A DNA stretch of 13,723 nucleotides, from assembly GCA_030641105.1 (NCBI GenBank), contig DAOWHZ010000060.1, positions 1 to 13,723 on the forward strand. Direction: 5' to 3'. The position numbers and the translations under genes are program-made. Origin of the DNA: a bacterium (GTDB taxonomy: Bacteria; Patescibacteria; ABY1; BM507; VMTK01). Under the pieces are notes generated by a model, which ran no database searches, was not told the DNA's origin, and saw only the letters and a list, made by a program, of their open reading frames with translations. Shown piece by piece: positions 12,614 through 13,723 of the stretch. Position 1 is the first letter of the stretch, and the number at the start of each line of letters is the position of its first letter.

Positions 12614-12956
12614 TTTTAATTCCTGCTAAATCTTTGCCAATTTGCCTTTTTAAATCTTCCACGCTATCAAATTTTTTCACCTCTCTAATTTTCTTAATTA
12701 TCTTTATTTTAACATCTTGATGATAAATATCAAAATCAAAATCTTTAATATACAATTCTAAAGAAACTTCTTCGTTAAAGGTCTTTCTGGGACCAAAATG
12801 CAATAATCCCTTATACAATCTGTTATTAATCATAGCTTCAACTAAATAAACGCCATGGTCAATGTCCAAATTGTTTTTATTCAAATTAGCAGTAGGAAAA
12901 CCTAATCTTCTCCCTCTGCCTTTGCCAGCTATGACTTTTGCTTTAAAATAATACAT
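12609..12956 (-). CDS. Stand-alone riboflavin kinase
   Basis: A 115-residue protein consisting only of the riboflavin kinase domain, which makes FMN from riboflavin and ATP. GKGRGRRLGFPTANL (11-25) contains the family's PTAN nucleotide/metal motif. HGVYLVEAMINNRLYKGLLHFGPRKTF is the next conserved block, and the Glu in LELYI (residue 67) fits the catalytic base. In most bacteria this domain is fused to an FAD synthetase domain (RibF); that half is absent here. I choose ATG 12956, preceded by GGGAG (12966-12970) at 9 bases, over a TTG at 12974. The SD lies in the outer arm of a long hairpin, so it may be masked. The gene follows lumazine synthase in the same direction. Confidence 0.9.
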   Translation of the reverse strand: MYYFKAKVIAGKGRGRRLGFPTANLNKNNLDIDHGVYLVEAMINNRLYKGLLHFGPRKTFNEEVSLELYIKDFDFDIYHQDVKIKIIKKIREVKKFDSVEDLKRQIGKDLAGIKS

Positions 12957-12965
12957 TAACTCTTT

Positions 12966-13054
12966 CTCCCACAAATCAACAAATCATCTCACAAATCTAC
13001 AAATATAGTTTATCATATTTGTAAATTTGTAATGGATTTGTTGATTTGTGGGAG
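12966..13054. repeat. Long hairpin spanning the ribH 3' end and the riboflavin kinase SD
   Basis: Perfect 20-bp arms (12966-12985 and 13035-13054) enclose a second stem: 12991-13006 with 13015-13030, one mismatch. One outer arm holds the kinase SD; the other lies within ribH, and the inner right arm covers most of the ribH stop at 13013-13015. Pairing in the message would hide the SD unless a ribosome translating the end of ribH opens it. Confidence 0.88.
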
Positions 13055-13501
13055 TTTTATCATTTCAACTAAAGCCATTGCCGCTTCATAACCCTTATTA
13101 CTTTTATTATTCCTTGCCCTTGCTTTAGCTTGGGCTAAATCATAAGTAGTAATTATCCCAAAAGCAATTGGTATATTTTGATCAAGCATAACTCGCATAA
13201 CTCCATCTGTCGCGGCTTTGGCAATATAGTCAAAATGAGCTGTTTCGCCTTTGATAACCGCGCCGATTGTTATAAGGCCGTCAAATTTTTTTGACCCGGC
13301 TAATTTCTGGCAAGTTAAAGGAATTTCAAATGAACCTGGAACTTGAAAAATTTTAATGTCTTTTTCCGAAACTCCGGATTTCTTCAATGCTTTAACAGCT
13401 CCCTTTGTTAAAGCGTTAGTTATCTTCTGGTTGAACCTTGCCTGCACTATAGCGATTTTTAATTTTTTGCCATTTAATTTTTTGAATGTGTTGGATTTCA
13501 T
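13013..13501 (-). CDS. ribH: 6,7-dimethyl-8-ribityllumazine synthase
   Basis: A 162-residue lumazine synthase, which joins 5-amino-6-ribitylamino-uracil with dihydroxybutanone phosphate in the penultimate step of riboflavin synthesis. Family blocks are all present: IAIVQARFNQKIT (17-28), VPGSFEIPL (54-62), GAVIKGETAHFDYI (80-93, with His89 as the catalytic base), and PIAFGIITTYDLAQA followed by NKGYEAAMALVEM. The last residues (about 150-162, LPQINKSITNLQI) are encoded within the long hairpin and are probably added. There is no SD before the ATG at 13501. The partner riboflavin synthase lies directly upstream, and riboflavin kinase directly downstream. Confidence 0.95.
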   Translation of the reverse strand: MKSNTFKKLNGKKLKIAIVQARFNQKITNALTKGAVKALKKSGVSEKDIKIFQVPGSFEIPLTCQKLAGSKKFDGLITIGAVIKGETAHFDYIAKAATDGVMRVMLDQNIPIAFGIITTYDLAQAKARARNNKSNKGYEAAMALVEMIKLPQINKSITNLQI

Positions 13502-13548
13502 AGAATATTTTATTAATTTATCAGCTTGAAAAATACTTTACCATATAA

Positions 13549-13636
13549 GCGGACGCAACGCCGCAGTGGAACGGAGGCGGTGCGTACGCGGACGCGGCCA
13601 TCCACGCGTTCGCGCCGCTATCGCGTCACGACCGCT
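13549..13636. repeat. GC-rich palindromic element at the 3' end of riboflavin synthase
   Basis: A sharply bounded GC-rich block in AT-rich surroundings. It contains gcggacgc twice (13549-13556, 13588-13595), the palindrome gcgtacgc (13582-13589) and several gcg/cgc inverted words. Its two ends, agcgg and ccgct, are inverted. It supplies the last five codons and the stop of the riboflavin synthase gene, and fills most of the spacer before ribH. Confidence 0.7.
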
Positions 13637-13723
13637 AAACTCTCCAAATACCGCGCTATCATATCAACTTCAATATTCACTTTATCTCCAGCTTTCAACT
13701 CTGATAAATTAGTTATTTCTAAA
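13618..13723 (-). CDS. ribE: Riboflavin synthase, C-terminal fragment (gene continues past the window)
   Basis: The last 35 codons are visible. LEITNLSELKAGDKVNIEVD followed by MIARYLESL matches the conserved end of riboflavin synthase alpha-type chains (TNL...GD.VNIE.D...RY.E), the enzyme that dismutates two lumazines to riboflavin. After YLESL the reading frame enters the GC-rich element and ends AVVTR, so the natural C-terminus has been replaced or extended by inserted DNA. It heads the visible order riboflavin synthase, lumazine synthase, riboflavin kinase. The 5' part and any upstream rib genes are outside the window. Confidence 0.85.
   Translation of the reverse strand, partial: LEITNLSELKAGDKVNIEVDMIARYLESLAVVTR

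Noticed and set aside
12974..12974. TTG start for riboflavin kinase
   Set aside because: The codons lie in the hairpin arm and SD; ATG 12956 has a correctly spaced GGGAG and fits the family N-terminus.
13502..13617. FMN riboswitch before ribH
   Set aside because: The spacer is a GC-rich palindromic block within an operon, without the RFN junction motifs.

Overview
The window is AT-rich, with small genes, tight spacing and protein families typical of Patescibacteria (Candidate Phyla Radiation). The evidence for that assignment is a PrgI / TraC-like / VirB4 cluster, a short HIT protein with HVHWH, a two-helix PH-like membrane protein, a small GIY-YIG nuclease and a ComF protein. TGG encodes Trp and TGA behaves as a stop, so the standard bacterial code fits. 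The lineage below phylum level cannot be read from the sequence.

Region 1 (1-770): an intact tRNA-Ser(GCT) lies 7 bases downstream of a GIY-YIG nuclease gene, both on the minus strand. Upstream is a second, broken tRNA-Ser(GCT) copy. It is interrupted in the T loop (80 bp) and in the D loop (about 20 bp) by GC-rich palindromes that share a GGAT loop. An AT-rich imperfect inverted repeat follows.

Region 2 (770-2330): a two-helix membrane protein (+) and a DUF990-type ABC-2 permease (-) converge on a 58-bp perfect palindrome.

Region 3 (2456-5480): this is the most unusual part. A divergent pair, a helical-repeat protein (-) and a coiled-coil protein of unknown function (+), is driven by two near-consensus promoters placed back to back. 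Both have long leaders and full Shine-Dalgarno (SD) sequences. The plus leader folds into a hairpin of about 29 bp. The plus gene has an out-of-frame SD-led start and a strong internal SD. A HIT protein and a 59-residue SD-led gene follow, separated by intrinsic terminators.

Region 4 (5648-13723): a long minus-strand run reads, in transcription order, riboflavin synthase (partial), lumazine synthase, a stand-alone riboflavin kinase, a 529-residue conserved-type hypothetical, PrgI, a TraC-like protein, VirB4, a membrane-anchored protein and ComF. No relaxase, coupling protein or VirB6-like gene is visible. Most spacers from riboflavin kinase onward contain a long AT-rich inverted repeat ending about 5-18 bases before the next start codon, where an SD would normally sit; the one before the anchored protein is poorer.

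Two themes recur. AT-rich hairpins sit upstream of most genes. GC-richer palindromes have entered genes: the tRNA copy, comF, possibly the 529-residue gene, and the 3' end of riboflavin synthase. All assignments come from reading the sequence without database searches.
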